From positions 1 to 44,263 of the forward strand of contig NZ_QZWD01000026.1 in the NCBI RefSeq assembly GCF_003602005.1: a stretch of 44,263 nt of DNA. Reading direction: 5' to 3'. Positions 26,434-34,457 of this stretch are shown here, piece after piece. The notes under the pieces were generated by a model. The model searched no databases, was not told the origin of the DNA, and worked only from the letters and a program-made list of their open reading frames with translations. The position numbers and the translations under genes are program-made. How positions within the stretch are numbered: the stretch's first letter is position 1; each line of letters opens with the position of its first letter. The DNA is from Salinisphaera sp. Q1T1-3 (lineage in GTDB: Bacteria > Pseudomonadota > Gammaproteobacteria > Nevskiales > Salinisphaeraceae).

Positions 26434-26449
26434 TTATCGCTCCGGTTAT
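26434..26449 (-). promoter_or_regulatory. Candidate PcaQ-type operator upstream of pcaH
   Basis: On the minus strand the site reads ATAACC-GGAG-CGATAA, close to the ATAACC-N4-GGTTAA box I recall for PcaQ of rhizobia (left half 6 of 6, right half 4 of 6). It overlaps the stop codon of the LysR gene and is about 90 bp upstream of the pcaH start, a normal position for LysR-type activation. Not tested. Confidence 0.4.
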
Positions 26450-27384
26450 GTCTCAGGCGAATCCAGCCAGTCGGGATCGGCGTGACGAAGCGCGGTCAGA
26501 CGTACGAAATCGCAGAATAGACGGGTGCTTGGCGCCATCGGATGGGTGTTGTTGACGGCGATGCCGACCGATCCGCCACGGCGTTCGATCCGTGGCCCTA
26601 CTACGACCATTTGATGAGCCGAAACCAGGGCGCGCACGGTATCGGCCGGTGTCACCCAGACTGCATCCGAGCCGTTGATGTAGCCTTCGGCGAGCGGCAG
26701 CGAAAGCGTTTCGAGCACCGTTTTCGGGCTGATCGCCGCCTCGACCCGAAAACGCTCGAGCTGCTCACGCAGGGTCGTGCCCCGCGGCGGTATCACCCAT
26801 GGGTAATGGGCGATCGCCTGCAGATCGGGGGCGGGTTCGGCGGCCAGCGGGTGCGCGGCACGAACCGCCAGTACCAGCGGTTCGTGATAGAGGTGCTCGA
26901 AGGACAGATCCCGGATCTCCTCGGCCTCGGCCATGCGTCCGAGCACCAGATCCAGCGTGCCCAGACGCAGCCGCTTGAGCAGCGCCGCGCTGGTACCGGT
27001 CTCGACTTCCACCCGGAATTCGGGGTGGGCATCGTGGAGGGCATGCAGCACGCTCGGCAACAGGCCGCCTTCCACGTTCGACAAGGCCCCGAGCCGTACC
27101 ACCGACTCGGGCACGGCCTGGGTGACCGCTTCGATACCCTCGGCGATCGAATGGAGTGCGGGGGCGGTATAGCGCAGCAGCGCCCGCCCAGCCGGTGTAA
27201 GAGTCACGCCTCGTGTGCCCCGCTCGAACAGCACCGTGCCGAGCGCGGTCTCCAGCTCGCGGATGGTCTTGGACATGCCGGGCTGGGTGATCGACAGCGC
27301 CTCGGCCGCGGCTGCGAACTGGCCGTGGCGGGCCACCTCGGCGAAGGCCGTCAGATGGCGCAGTTTGACTGGCGAATGGATCAT
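26446..27384 (-). CDS. pcaQ: LysR family regulator, probable PcaQ
   Basis: A 312-residue LysR-type transcriptional regulator. The N-terminal helix-turn-helix (residues about 15-60) reads VARHGQFAAAAEALSITQPGMSKTIRELE; the Arg-His-Leu lead-in and the TKTIRELE-like recognition region resemble PcaQ. The C-terminal two-lobed effector domain starts near residue 90. PcaQ responds to 3-carboxy-cis,cis-muconate or its lactone and activates pca genes in alphaproteobacteria. Here the gene lies directly upstream of pcaHG on the same strand instead of being divergent, so it may be co-transcribed with what it controls. An aromatic or sugar-acid LysR regulator of another subgroup is the alternative. Confidence 0.75.
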   Translation of the reverse strand: MIHSPVKLRHLTAFAEVARHGQFAAAAEALSITQPGMSKTIRELETALGTVLFERGTRGVTLTPAGRALLRYTAPALHSIAEGIEAVTQAVPESVVRLGALSNVEGGLLPSVLHALHDAHPEFRVEVETGTSAALLKRLRLGTLDLVLGRMAEAEEIRDLSFEHLYHEPLVLAVRAAHPLAAEPAPDLQAIAHYPWVIPPRGTTLREQLERFRVEAAISPKTVLETLSLPLAEGYINGSDAVWVTPADTVRALVSAHQMVVVGPRIERRGGSVGIAVNNTHPMAPSTRLFCDFVRLTALRHADPDWLDSPET

Positions 27385-27445
27385 GACGACGACACGCGCC
27401 CGGTGGTTTCGGCACACCGGTCGACCGACGTGAGGCGGGCGGCGT

Positions 27446-28585
27446 TCACGGCCCGGCCGAATCCATGGTCAGGATCGGTTTGAGCGTGATGCCCTGTTCA
27501 CTGTCGGCAACTACCTGATTGATATCCGCGAAATCGTAGTAGCGCACCAGGCGGTCGAAGGGAAAACGGCCGGCGAGATACAGATCGACCAGCGCGGGTA
27601 TGAACCGTCCGGGCACGCTGTCGCCTTCGACCACCCCGCGGATCTGCTTACCCCCGATGAGCAGATCGTTGACGTCGAATTGGCTTTCGGCGCCCAGCGC
27701 CGGTGCGCCCACCACGGCCACCGTCCCTCGTTTGCCCAGTACCGCGATGCTCTGGCGCAATACCGTCGTATTGCCCGTGGATTCGACCGCGAAGCGAACG
27801 CCGTTTTCGCCGGTCAGTCGGGCGATGACGTCGAGGGCATCGTTTTCACCGGCATCGACGATATCGGTCGCGCCGAGCTCGGCGGCCAGCGCCAGACGCG
27901 AGGCGAGTCGATCGACCACGATGATCCGGGCGGCGCCGGCCGCGCGGGCGGCCAGCACGGCCGACAGCCCGACCGAACCGGCGCCGAAGATCGCAATATC
28001 GCTGCCGGTCGCCACCTGCAGCGTATTCATGACCGCACCGGCCCCGGTCTGGATGCCACAGCCCAGCGGCCCGAGCAGCGCCAGCGGCGCATCGCGACGT
28101 ACCGGCACGACGCTGTTCTCCCGGCTCATGGCATGCGTGGCCAGCGACGACTGGGTGAAGAAATGATCGTTCAGCGCCTTGCCATCGGCATCGGTCAGGA
28201 CATGCGCGCCGGTCGGGCCGGCGCCGCCGAAATTGCGGCCGAAGAAATCGTCGCAATAGGTCGGCGCCTCGTCCCGACAGTGCCGACACTGGCCACAATG
28301 GCCGAAGGTCAACACGACATGATCGCCGGGGGCCACATGCCGGACATCCGGGCCGATCGATTCGACCACGCCGGCGCCCTCGTGGCCGAGCACGGCGGGC
28401 AGCGGCACCGGATAGTGCTGATCACGCACGATCAGATCCGTATGGCACAGCCCCGTGGCCACGATACGAACCCGCACCTCGTCGCCGCGCGGGGCACGCA
28501 GCCGTACCGGCTCGATGACGAACGGTGCGCCCGGCGACCGGGTGACCGCCGCCCGAATGTCCAGTGTTTCGCCAGGCTGACTCAT
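27446..28585 (-). CDS. Zinc-dependent aryl-alcohol dehydrogenase
   Basis: A 379-residue medium-chain alcohol dehydrogenase. Catalytic zinc residues occur in TGLCHTDL and VLGHEGAGVVE; the structural zinc loop is GHCGQCRHCRDEAPTYC with four Cys. The NAD-binding glycine motif is IFGAGSVGLSAV, followed by VVDRL, whose Asp indicates NAD preference. Overall it resembles benzyl-alcohol (XylB-type) and aryl-alcohol dehydrogenases. The start overlaps the pcaDC stop (ATGA), so it is translated with the pathway genes. A likely role is oxidising a benzylic or hydroxycinnamyl alcohol to the aldehyde for entry into the same funnel. The exact substrate is not readable. Confidence 0.88.
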   Translation of the reverse strand: MSQPGETLDIRAAVTRSPGAPFVIEPVRLRAPRGDEVRVRIVATGLCHTDLIVRDQHYPVPLPAVLGHEGAGVVESIGPDVRHVAPGDHVVLTFGHCGQCRHCRDEAPTYCDDFFGRNFGGAGPTGAHVLTDADGKALNDHFFTQSSLATHAMSRENSVVPVRRDAPLALLGPLGCGIQTGAGAVMNTLQVATGSDIAIFGAGSVGLSAVLAARAAGAARIIVVDRLASRLALAAELGATDIVDAGENDALDVIARLTGENGVRFAVESTGNTTVLRQSIAVLGKRGTVAVVGAPALGAESQFDVNDLLIGGKQIRGVVEGDSVPGRFIPALVDLYLAGRFPFDRLVRYYDFADINQVVADSEQGITLKPILTMDSAGP

Positions 28586-29769
28586 GACTGTGATGTTGCC
28601 GTATCCGGTGCCTCGCCCCAGCCGTGTTGCCGGGCCAGTTTGAAGGCATGATTGGCGGCTGGCACGCCGGCATAGATCGCGACATGCATCAGCGCCTGGC
28701 GCAGTTCGGCTTCGGTGATACCGATGCGATGGGCGGTCTTCAGATGCAGTTCCAGCTCGCCGTCGCGTCCGAGCGCGGCCAGTATCGCGGTGGTGATCAG
28801 GCTGCGCTGTCGATGGCTCAGATCCGGATTACCCCAGAGCTCGCCCCAGGCGTTGCGGGTGATGAAATCCTGGAACGGCGCATCGAACGCGGTGGCGTTC
28901 TGCGTCGAGCGGGCCACATGGGCCTCGCCGAGCACCGACTTGCGGATCGCCAGCCCATCCGCGTAGGCCACCGGCGGCTCGGTGGCCGCAGGGGCAAGCG
29001 TTCGGATCACAATGCGGGCCAGCCGTTCCGGCGCTTCGACCGAGCTGACATGGCCGACGCCGTCCAGAACGGCGACTTCGGCGCTTCTGAATTCCCCGGC
29101 CATGGCCTGAAGGGCGGCGGGCGGTGTGGCGACATCGTCGGCGCCTGTGACCAAGGCAACGCGACCGGTGAAAGCGTCCAGTCGGCCCCGAAAATCGGCT
29201 GCTGCGAGGAGTTCACAACAGCGGGCATAGCTTTCGGCATCGGTGCGGGCCAGCTGGGTCTGCCAGCCCGCCAGTGTGGCTGGCTCAGCGGCCACGAAGG
29301 CCGGGGCGAACCAGCGACCGGACAGGGTTTCGGCCAGGGCGGGCAGGCGCTGCTCGCGAACCCGGGCCGCGCGCTCGTGCCAGGCCTCGCGGGTGCCGAT
29401 CGGCGTCCCCGTGTTGGTCAATACGGCGGCCTGCAGACGCTCGGGGGCGACGACGAGCAGCGCCTGGGCGATCACCCCGCCGATGGAGGTGGCGACAACG
29501 TGTGTCCGGTCGATACCGAGCGCATCGAGCAGTGCCAGGGCGTCGTGGGCCATGTCCTCGGCGGTGATCGGCCCGGTTGCGGCCGCGCTGGCGCCATGGC
29601 CCGGTAGATCCCAGCTGATCAGCCGGAATCGATGCGACAGGCGGGCGACGATGGCATCCCACACGCCCTGTGACATCCCCAGTGGGTGCACGAGCAGCAC
29701 GGGCGGGGCAGTCGGCGCGCCGTTGTCGCGATAGGCGATGGCACGGCCTTGATGTTGAATGAACGGCAT
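28582..29769 (-). CDS. pcaL: Fused 3-oxoadipate enol-lactonase / 4-carboxymuconolactone decarboxylase
   Basis: A 395-residue bifunctional protein that performs two consecutive beta-ketoadipate steps. Residues 1-265 form an alpha/beta-hydrolase (PcaD): the nucleophile elbow is VATSIGGV with Ser95, the acid is probably Asp211 or Asp212 in VTGADDVATP, and the base is His240 in DGVGHVSS. Residues about 275-390 form a carboxymuconolactone decarboxylase (PcaC) domain with ITRNAWGELWGNPDLSHRQR and ELELHLKTAHRIG. The same fusion is known as PcaL in Streptomyces and Rhodococcus; separate genes are more usual in gammaproteobacteria. The start at 29769 has GGAGG four bases upstream. The downstream alcohol dehydrogenase gene overlaps by 4 bp. 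Confidence 0.93.
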   Translation of the reverse strand: MPFIQHQGRAIAYRDNGAPTAPPVLLVHPLGMSQGVWDAIVARLSHRFRLISWDLPGHGASAAATGPITAEDMAHDALALLDALGIDRTHVVATSIGGVIAQALLVVAPERLQAAVLTNTGTPIGTREAWHERAARVREQRLPALAETLSGRWFAPAFVAAEPATLAGWQTQLARTDAESYARCCELLAAADFRGRLDAFTGRVALVTGADDVATPPAALQAMAGEFRSAEVAVLDGVGHVSSVEAPERLARIVIRTLAPAATEPPVAYADGLAIRKSVLGEAHVARSTQNATAFDAPFQDFITRNAWGELWGNPDLSHRQRSLITTAILAALGRDGELELHLKTAHRIGITEAELRQALMHVAIYAGVPAANHAFKLARQHGWGEAPDTATSQS

Positions 29770-29785
29770 CGAGCCTCCGGGGTCG

Positions 29786-31099
29786 TCAGGTGAAAACAGA
29801 CAGGGCAACGAACGTCGCCACGATGGCCGTGCCCGACACGCAAAGCCAGATCAGGCAGTAGCCCATGATGTCTCGGGCCGACAGGCCGGCGACGCCCAGC
29901 AGCGGCAGCGCCCAGAACGGCTGGATCTGATTGGTCCAGCCATCGCCCCAGGCGAAAGCCATGACGGTCTGGGCCGGATCCGCGCCGATCTCGTGGGCCG
30001 CCTGGATCATGATCGGCCCCTGGATCGCCCATTGACCGCCGCCGGACGGAATGAAGAAATTCACGAATCCGGCCGACAGAAACGTCAGCAGCGGGAAGGT
30101 ATGCGGCGTGGCGATTGCCACGAACGCGGCCGAAAAGGCATCCACCAGCCCCGAGTGCGTCATCATGCCGGCGATGCCGGCATAGAGCGGGAACTGCACG
30201 ATGATGCCGCGTGCTGCGCCCACCGCCTGTTCGGTGGCTGCGAGATAGCGGGTCGGCGAGGCATGCAGCAACAGCCCGGCGGTCAGAAAGATCAGGATGA
30301 CCGTGTTGAGGTTGATGTTGAGCCCCTGACCGGCGATCGATCCGACCAGATAGGTCAGGGCGATGAGCCCCAGAAGCAGCGTCGGCCAGCGGCTGTTCTC
30401 CAGACGCGCGGCGGGCGTGTCGCGCGCCGTCGTCGGCCGCTCCGGCGTCTCGCGCTCGGGCCTGAACGCCACGATCTGGGAAGATGGCGGTCGCATCACC
30501 AGATAGAGCCCGACGAGCAGGACCACCAGGGCAATCGTCAGCGCGATATTCCACCACGCGTACAGCGTGGCCGAGACCGGCACGACGCCGATCAGGTCCG
30601 ACATGAAGTTATCCGGCGTGGCCACCACCAGCGGGATCGACGACGAAGGCCCGCGAACCAGTTCGCCGCCGTAGGCGGCCGCCACCAGCAACGGAAAATG
30701 CAGACCGGTGACGCGTCGCCCCATCTCGCGCGCCAGAATGGCACCGACCACCATGCCGAAACCCCAGTTGATGTAATAACAGGCGAAGCTGACGAGGATC
30801 GTCAGGATCAGTGCCTGTTTCGGGGTGCTCGGGATGCGGGTCAAGCCGTTCAGCGCCGCTTGCATGGCCGGTGTGAGCGCCAGTACGTAGCCGGTCAGCA
30901 GCACCAGCGTCATCTGCATGCCGAACTTGAAAAGGCTCGAAAACCCCTCGCCCCAGTGGTTGGCCATCGCCAGCGGCGACTGATGCGTGACGCCGATACC
31001 GAGCGCAAACACGGCCAGCGTCAGAATCACGGCCAGCACGAACGCATCCGGCAGCCAGCGGCTGATGATGCGCACCGAGGCGTTGGTGATGGCTTGCAT
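29786..31099 (-). CDS. AtoE-type short-chain fatty acid permease
   Basis: A 437-residue inner-membrane protein with about twelve hydrophobic helices, of the AtoE (short-chain fatty acid transporter) family. Characteristic stretches are SRWLPDAFVLAVILT at the start, WGFGMVVGAILAREM in the middle, and NFFIPSGGGQWAIQGPIM and WGDGWTNQIQPFWALPLLG near the end. The gene sits between pcaF and pcaDC, only 16 bp from pcaDC. AtoE proteins carry acetoacetate and butyrate; here the neighbours suggest a 3-oxo acid such as 3-oxoadipate or a similar carboxylate, which is inference. The ribosome-binding site GGGAG suits the start at 31099. Confidence 0.9.
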   Translation of the reverse strand: MQAITNASVRIISRWLPDAFVLAVILTLAVFALGIGVTHQSPLAMANHWGEGFSSLFKFGMQMTLVLLTGYVLALTPAMQAALNGLTRIPSTPKQALILTILVSFACYYINWGFGMVVGAILAREMGRRVTGLHFPLLVAAAYGGELVRGPSSSIPLVVATPDNFMSDLIGVVPVSATLYAWWNIALTIALVVLLVGLYLVMRPPSSQIVAFRPERETPERPTTARDTPAARLENSRWPTLLLGLIALTYLVGSIAGQGLNINLNTVILIFLTAGLLLHASPTRYLAATEQAVGAARGIIVQFPLYAGIAGMMTHSGLVDAFSAAFVAIATPHTFPLLTFLSAGFVNFFIPSGGGQWAIQGPIMIQAAHEIGADPAQTVMAFAWGDGWTNQIQPFWALPLLGVAGLSARDIMGYCLIWLCVSGTAIVATFVALSVFT

Positions 31100-31291
31100 T
31101 GCGGTTCTTCTCCCGTCGGTTTCTTCTTCTATCCGGGGCGGGGCCTCGATCGTCGCGCTTACCGACGGGCCGGGGACGCGTTTCTCACGAGGCGTTCGCT
31201 TCGTTCTCTAGACCGAGCGCCGGCGCGATATGGATCGGAAATGGGCGATTCCATCGACAGCATCGTCGGACGGATTGCCCCGTGAGCCGGG

Positions 31292-32500
31292 TCACACCCG
31301 CTGCAGAACGGTCGCGATCCCCTGGCCGACGCCGATGCACATCGTGGCCAGCGCGTATTCCGCGTTGGCCCGTTCCATTTCATGCAGTGCCGACTGGATG
31401 ATGCGCACGCCCGACATGCCGAGCGGATGGCCGATCGCGATCGCGCCACCGTTGGGGTTCACGCGTGGGTCGTCGTCGGCCAGGCCCCAGCCCCGGGTCA
31501 CCGCCAGGGCCTGGCTGGCGAAGGCTTCGTTGAGCTCAATCACGCCCATCTGCTCGATGGACAGCCCGAGCCGTGCCAGGAGCTTGTTCGAGGCATGCAA
31601 GGGTCCCATGCCCATGATGCGGGGCTCGACCCCGGCGGTTGCCGTGCCGACGATGCGGGCCATGGGTTTCAGGTCGAAATCCCGGAGCGCCTGTTCGCCG
31701 GCGACGAGCAGTGCACCCGCGCCATCGTTCACGCCCGAGGCATTGCCGGCCGTGACCGTGCCGTTGTCCCGAAACGGCGTGGGCAGCTTGGCGAGTTTTT
31801 CCAGCGTGGATTCCGGACGCGGATGCTCGTCGGTATCGAAGATCAGCGGGTCGGCCTTGCGCCGCGGAATCTCGATCGGCGTGATCTGTTCGGCCAGCCG
31901 CCCGGCCTCCAGCGCGGCCCGTGCTTTCTGCTGGGAGCGAAAAGCGAAGGCGTCCTGGTCCGCCCGCGAGACACTGAACTGCTCGGCCACGTTCTCGCCG
32001 GTGATCGGCATGGAATCGACGCCGTACTGTTTCTTGAGCAGCGGATTGATGAAGCGCCAGCCAATGGTCGTGTCTTCCATCGTCTGCCCACGCGAGAACG
32101 CCGACGGTGCCTTGGAGACGACATACGGGGCGCGCGACATGGATTCCACGCCGCCGGCCAGCATCAGTCCGGTCTCGCCAGCGCGAATCGCCCGGGCAGC
32201 GGTGCCCACGGCATCCATGCTCGAGCCGCAGAGTCGGTTGACGGTCGCGCCGGGCACGGTCTCGGGCAGCCCGGCCAGCAGGAGCGACATCCGGGCGACA
32301 TTGCGGTTGTCTTCACCGGCCTGATTGGCACAACCGGCGATCACGTCGTCGATGGCGGCCGGGTCCAGATTCGGCGCCTCGGCGAGCACGGCCTTGAAGA
32401 CATGGGCCAGCATGTCGTCCGGCCGGACGCTGGCCAGCGTGCCGCCGAACCGCCCAACGGCCGTGCGACGGGGGTGACAGAGAAAGACATCGTTCGACAT
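31292..32500 (-). CDS. pcaF: 3-Oxoadipyl-CoA thiolase
   Basis: A 402-residue thiolase that cleaves 3-oxoadipyl-CoA with CoA to succinyl-CoA and acetyl-CoA, the last step of the pathway. The nucleophile Cys91 is in NRLCGSSMDAV, and the C-terminal active-site motifs are NEAFASQAL, NGGAIAIGHPLG and CIGVGQG. The 3-oxoadipyl-CoA type is indicated by length, by the context next to pcaIJ, and by the segment GRFGGTLASVRPDD at the N-terminus. An acetyl-CoA acetyltransferase is the alternative on motifs alone. A clear AAGGAG ribosome-binding site precedes ATG 32500. It is separated from pcaJ by a dispersed repeat and from the AtoE gene by 192 bp. Confidence 0.93.
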   Translation of the reverse strand: MSNDVFLCHPRRTAVGRFGGTLASVRPDDMLAHVFKAVLAEAPNLDPAAIDDVIAGCANQAGEDNRNVARMSLLLAGLPETVPGATVNRLCGSSMDAVGTAARAIRAGETGLMLAGGVESMSRAPYVVSKAPSAFSRGQTMEDTTIGWRFINPLLKKQYGVDSMPITGENVAEQFSVSRADQDAFAFRSQQKARAALEAGRLAEQITPIEIPRRKADPLIFDTDEHPRPESTLEKLAKLPTPFRDNGTVTAGNASGVNDGAGALLVAGEQALRDFDLKPMARIVGTATAGVEPRIMGMGPLHASNKLLARLGLSIEQMGVIELNEAFASQALAVTRGWGLADDDPRVNPNGGAIAIGHPLGMSGVRIIQSALHEMERANAEYALATMCIGVGQGIATVLQRV

Positions 32501-32595
32501 TTGGGACTCCTTCTTATGATTTCGCGGGCGGTTCTTTTTCTATCCACAGATGACGTCGATGCGCATGCTTATCAGCGCACCGAGATGTCTCGTTG

Positions 32596-32756
32596 AAGCC
32601 TTTCCCGAAGGGTTGGGCCACCCATAAACAATCGACAATGGCCGCCCTGCGGCGTTGCGAGTCTGGATCGTGGTACGCCACGATCGGCGGCCCGCGCCTT
32701 GCCTGACACCATCGGCGGGGCAATGCGGCGGGCTATCTCCTGACGACAGGCTCTAG
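32596..32756 (-). repeat. Dispersed intergenic repeat, copy R6, within the pca cluster
   Basis: Reading the minus strand from 32756: CTAGAGCCTGTCGTCAGGAG, then ATAGCCCGCCGCA, then a stretch that closely follows copies R3 and R4 (GGCAAGGCGCGGGCCGCCG, CCACGATCCAGACTCGCAAC). The hairpin GATCGTGG-TACG-CCACGATC at 32666-32685 keeps both arms intact while the loop differs from the other copies. The far boundary near 32596 is approximate. It occupies most of the 301-bp gap between pcaJ and pcaF, inside what otherwise looks like one transcription unit; the rest of the gap has only the pcaF ribosome-binding site. Confidence 0.75.
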
Positions 32757-32801
32757 GCGAGCCCATCGGCGTCATCCGTGGTTTGTCTTATCGTCTTCAA
32801 G

Positions 32802-33575
32802 CTACGACGCCGCGTGATGTGTCTCGGTGCGGGCCTTGAGGGCCCGCAGGACGTGGAGTTCTTGGTCGCTGGGCTCCGCAGTGTCCGTGACGTCGTCGGC
32901 AAAGGCGATCGCCCAGCCGGTGGCCTCGATGATCTCGTCCCGGCCAACGCCGGGATGGATCGAGGTGACGGTGAGCTCGCGGGTTTCGGGATCGGGCTGC
33001 ATGACACAGAGGTCGGTGATCACGCGGGTCGGGCCGGCACCGATGTGGGGTACGCCGTCCCGCGCGGTGCCGTCGCGGCCGAAGCCGACAGTGGTCACGA
33101 AATCCACGGCCTCGACGAACGTGCGCTTCGAGTGCTTGAGCGTGATGAATATCTCGCCGGTGCAGGTCGCCATCTCCGGTGCGCCGCCACCGCCGGGCAG
33201 CCGCACCTTGGGATCGGTGTAGTCGCCGATCAGCGTGGTGTTGAGGTTGGCGTACTTGTCGATCTGGGCCGCCCCCAGAAATCCGACATCAATCTTGCCG
33301 CCCTGGACCCAGTACCGGAACATCTCGGGCACGGACACCGTGGTCAGCGCGGTTTCGCACAGCTCGCCGTCGCCGATGGACAGCGGCAACACCTCCGGTT
33401 TGGTTGCAAGCGTGCCGGATTCATAGATCAGCACCACGTTCGGAGCGTGGGTCAGGCGTGCCAGATTGGCGGCCTCGCTGGGCAGCCCGATGCCCACGAA
33501 ACAGCTCTGACCGTCGCGCAGGGCGCGTGAGGCGGTGACCGTCATCATCTCGCCCGATGTATAACCGTCGCTCAT
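32802..33575 (-). CDS. pcaJ: 3-Oxoadipate CoA-transferase beta subunit (glutaconate-CoA-transferase-like type)
   Basis: A 257-residue subunit of the transferase that moves CoA from succinyl-CoA to 3-oxoadipate. The segment VLIYESGTLATKPEVLPLSI carries the family's catalytic Glu in ESG, and RLPGGGGAPEMATCTGEIFI is the glycine-rich substrate loop. It is about 40 residues longer than the classical PcaJ of Pseudomonas and Acinetobacter and looks like the GctB-like subgroup found in actinobacterial and betaproteobacterial pca clusters. Its AGGAGG ribosome-binding site is inside the end of pcaI; only 2 bp separate the genes. Another dicarboxylate could be the acceptor, but the pca context favours 3-oxoadipate. 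Confidence 0.88.
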   Translation of the reverse strand: MSDGYTSGEMMTVTASRALRDGQSCFVGIGLPSEAANLARLTHAPNVVLIYESGTLATKPEVLPLSIGDGELCETALTTVSVPEMFRYWVQGGKIDVGFLGAAQIDKYANLNTTLIGDYTDPKVRLPGGGGAPEMATCTGEIFITLKHSKRTFVEAVDFVTTVGFGRDGTARDGVPHIGAGPTRVITDLCVMQPDPETRELTVTSIHPGVGRDEIIEATGWAIAFADDVTDTAEPSDQELHVLRALKARTETHHAAS

Positions 33576-33577
33576 GA

Positions 33578-34399
33578 TCAGGCCTCCTGATGGGTCTTGC
33601 CGTGGACGTGCTCGTCGAGCCAGGCGGTGAACGCCTCGCGATCGCGGGCGATCGCATCCCAGTCTTTATAGAATTTGTTCGAGCGCGGGTAATAGCCGTG
33701 GGTATAGGACGGTTTGGCGCCGCCGGGTGCCCTGGCCACGGCGTTGATGACCCAGCCCGGAATCACGCAGGCATTGGGATGGGTGTCCAGCGTGTCGACG
33801 ACTTCCTCGACCGTGACGATGGATGTTCTAGCGGCCATGACGGCTTCCTTCTGGACGCCGACGATGCCCTCGACCAGCACGTTGCCGTGCCGGTCGGCCT
33901 TCTGGGCATGCACGATCGATACATCGGGCCGGATCGACGGCACCGCAGCCAGCCGTTCCCCGGTGAACGGGCATTCGATGAACTTGATCTGGTCGTTGAC
34001 CTTGGGCAGGTCCGAGCCGATATAGCCGCGCAGCACGGCCAGCGGCAGGCCGGCGGCGCCGGCCTCGAAGGCATTGGCCATGGCGGCATGGCTGTGTTCC
34101 AGGATGTCGATGCGGCGGGGCCAGCCCTTTTCGACTGCGTCGCGCAGGCGATGCAGCGAGCCGACGCCGGGATTGCCGCCCCAGGAGAAGATCAGTTTCT
34201 TTGCGCAACCGGCGCCGATCATCTGGTCATAGATCAGGTCCGGTGTCATGCGGATCAGCGTCAGGTCACGTTTGCCCTGGCGAATGATCTCGTGGCCGGC
34301 AGCGAACGGAATCAGATGGGTGAAGCCCTCCAGCGCGACAGTCGCCCCGTCGTCGACGTATCGGGCGATGGCGTCCGGCAGGGACAGGAACTCGGCCAT
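33578..34399 (-). CDS. pcaI: 3-Oxoadipate CoA-transferase alpha subunit (glutaconate-CoA-transferase-like type)
   Basis: A 273-residue alpha subunit of a class I CoA-transferase. It has DGATVALEGFTHLIPFAAGHEII at the N-terminus (CoA-binding glycine region), followed by FSWGGNPGVGSLHRLRDAVE and VHAQKADRHGNVLVEGIVG. As with its partner, the length (classical PcaI is about 230) points to the GctA-like subgroup. The start at 34399 has AGGAGA upstream. Directly upstream, between pcaB and pcaI, are two candidate IclR-type boxes (34421-34454). It is co-transcribed with pcaJ. Confidence 0.88.
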   Translation of the reverse strand: MAEFLSLPDAIARYVDDGATVALEGFTHLIPFAAGHEIIRQGKRDLTLIRMTPDLIYDQMIGAGCAKKLIFSWGGNPGVGSLHRLRDAVEKGWPRRIDILEHSHAAMANAFEAGAAGLPLAVLRGYIGSDLPKVNDQIKFIECPFTGERLAAVPSIRPDVSIVHAQKADRHGNVLVEGIVGVQKEAVMAARTSIVTVEEVVDTLDTHPNACVIPGWVINAVARAPGGAKPSYTHGYYPRSNKFYKDWDAIARDREAFTAWLDEHVHGKTHQEA

Positions 34400-34420
34400 C
34401 GATGGTCTCCTGACTAAAAG

Positions 34421-34454
34421 TTCGTTATTCGAACCATCGTTTGATATACGAATA
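34421..34454 (-). promoter_or_regulatory. Candidate PcaR-type (IclR family) boxes upstream of pcaI
   Basis: The site 34421-34435 is a perfect inverted repeat, GTTCG-TTATT-CGAAC. It matches 12 of 15 bases of the PcaR box I recall from Pseudomonas putida (GTTCGATAATCGCAC). A weaker copy, ATTCGTATATCAAAC on the minus strand, lies at 34440-34454. The region is only 22-55 bp from the pcaI start, so binding near the promoter is plausible. The inverted GTTCG arms recur upstream of 36077 and 42186. No IclR gene is in the window. Confidence 0.5.
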
Positions 34455-34457
34455 AAA

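Noticed and set aside
29759-31285. A 508-codon plus-strand frame opposite the AtoE gene
   Set aside because: Extremely rich in Arg, Asp, Gln and His with no hydrophobic or family pattern; the minus-strand permease is clear.
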